A stretch of DNA of 32,023 bases from Candidatus Woesearchaeota archaeon. Its GTDB lineage: Archaea > Nanobdellota > Nanobdellia > Woesearchaeales > SM23-78. The translations under genes were made by a program, and so were the position numbers. The stretch spans positions 1 to 32,023 of the forward strand of contig JAFGDD010000012.1 in the NCBI GenBank assembly GCA_016932315.1, written 5' to 3'. Below the pieces are notes generated by a model. It made no database searches. It saw only the letters and a list, made by a program, of their open reading frames with translations, and had not been told where the DNA came from. Position 1 is the first letter of the stretch. Each line of letters opens with the position of its first letter. Positions 31,319 to 32,023 of the stretch are shown one piece after another.

Positions 31319-31951
31319 ATGCATGCACTCATCATTATTCTGAGGATTCTGTTAACAACCATTCCTTCTATTATCTTTGGGCTTGAAAGGCAAAAAGCTC
31401 ACAAGCCAGTGGGGTTTGGCACTTTTATATTCGTCTCGCTTGGAGCTTGCGCCATGGGATTAGTAGCAGATTCGATGGGGTTAGAGAATTCTGTGGCTCT
31501 TCTGGGAGCGACTGTTACAGGCATAGGCTTCCTAGGGGCTGGCGCATTAATAAAAGGCTCTGATAAAGTCTTTGGTTTCACAACAGCATCCAGCATATGG
31601 CTATTTGCAATATTCGGGTTAATGATAGGCATAGGGGAACTCTTTATTAGCGCAATCATGTATGCATCTGTCTGGATAGTATTCTTCATTGACCAGCATT
31701 TAGAAACCAAAGGAGTTGGCTCTTACCAGAAGAAAATCATTCTCACAACCAACAAATTGGTGCACGAGAAAGAGCTCAGGCAGTACTTGCTGCTTTACAC
31801 TAAGAAATACAAGACCATGACTTTTGACATTAACAAGAAAGATAATAAGATAACCATAACTTACCTGATTGAGGGTTCAAGGGACAGTGTTAACAAGATA
31901 ATCAAGGACTTGTACAAGGAGCCTTGGTTTGAGAGCTGCAAGATAGAATAA
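31319..31951 (+). CDS. MgtC/SapB-family membrane protein
   Basis: The 210-aa protein has the MgtC fold. IIFGLERQKAHKPVGFGTFIFVSLGACAMGL matches GxERExxxKPxGxRTxxLVxLGAA, VTGIGFLGAGALIKG is the signature loop, and FTTASSIWLFAIFGLMIGIG is the following helix pair. Four to five membrane helices fill residues 1-130 and an ACT-like soluble C-terminal domain (about 140-210, KKIILTTNKLVHEKELRQYLL ... ITYLIEG) follows. MgtC proteins are linked to magnesium limitation and membrane ATPase control; the archaeal role is not established. The ATG at 31319 is preferred from the TATA distance; other ATGs nearby are out of frame. About 70 AT-rich bases follow to the window end with no gene. Confidence 0.88.
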   Translation: MHALIIILRILLTTIPSIIFGLERQKAHKPVGFGTFIFVSLGACAMGLVADSMGLENSVALLGATVTGIGFLGAGALIKGSDKVFGFTTASSIWLFAIFGLMIGIGELFISAIMYASVWIVFFIDQHLETKGVGSYQKKIILTTNKLVHEKELRQYLLLYTKKYKTMTFDINKKDNKITITYLIEGSRDSVNKIIKDLYKEPWFESCKIE

Positions 31952-32023
31952 TCAGAAATTTAATATATTATTATATTATATACTTATTAATGTAATTAAT
32001 TCTTATATATCACCGCAACATTA

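Noticed and set aside
1..32023. CRISPR array or cas genes, transposase, integrase
   Set aside because: No regularly spaced direct repeats and no recognisable Cas, transposase or integrase protein was seen in the translations.

Overview
The window looks like part of a DPANN-type archaeal genome (Woesearchaeota/Pacearchaeota-like). This is inferred from gene content and signals, not from a marker gene. The archaeal signals are TATA boxes centred 26-31 nt upstream of many start codons (leaderless mRNAs), an intron-bearing tRNA-Ser, EndoQ with a PCNA-binding tail, PurO-type IMP cyclohydrolase, a beta-CASP RNA nuclease, a HerA/VirB4-like ATPase and large Cys-rich surface proteins. Several genes look bacterial: the Hsp70 system, a Wzz/tyrosine-kinase-like protein, a Hanks kinase-TolB-TPR protein and a DUF2569 protein.

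Layout. 88-2716: polysaccharide chain-length/P-loop protein and galE. 2717-3047: structured RNA candidate A and the promoter of a 1025-aa Cys-rich surface protein (3048-6125). 6126-13332: chaperone block hsp20-grpE-dnaK, four unrecognised small genes, then dnaJ. 13333-14825: structured RNA candidate B and a lipoprotein with four Ig/cadherin-like repeats. 14826-17595: a hypothetical gene, tRNA-Ser(CGA) with two introns, a gene broken by an in-frame TAA, and the beta-CASP nuclease. 17596-21270: structured intergenic DNA, then coiled-coil protein, MYG1-family protein and HerA-like ATPase. 21271-22890: a G-depleted tract, a possible H/ACA-like RNA and two GC-richer genes that look like a bacterial import. 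23041-29040: Ser/Thr kinase, EndoQ and a second Cys-rich surface protein. 29041-end: PurO, a small membrane protein, a zincin-like peptidase and an MgtC-family protein.

The most interesting material is RNA. (1) Two 171-nt elements at 2731-2901 and 13354-13524 align without gaps in their outer parts and show compensatory base changes in several stems; each lies just upstream of the promoter of a surface-protein gene. (2) dnaK and dnaJ are each preceded by copies of a second RNA family (119 and 115 nt) with covarying stems, and hsp20 has a different leader that folds as a three-way junction closing just before its ribosome-binding site. The three leaders suggest RNA-level control of the chaperones, in a genome where most mRNAs seem leaderless. 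(3) tRNA-Ser(CGA) carries one intron in the anticodon loop and one in the T-loop, each with a bulge-helix-bulge fold, and a tRNA-like mini-hairpin copying its 5' end sits just upstream.

All calls come from reading the sequence and the translations. No database search, folding program or expression data was used.
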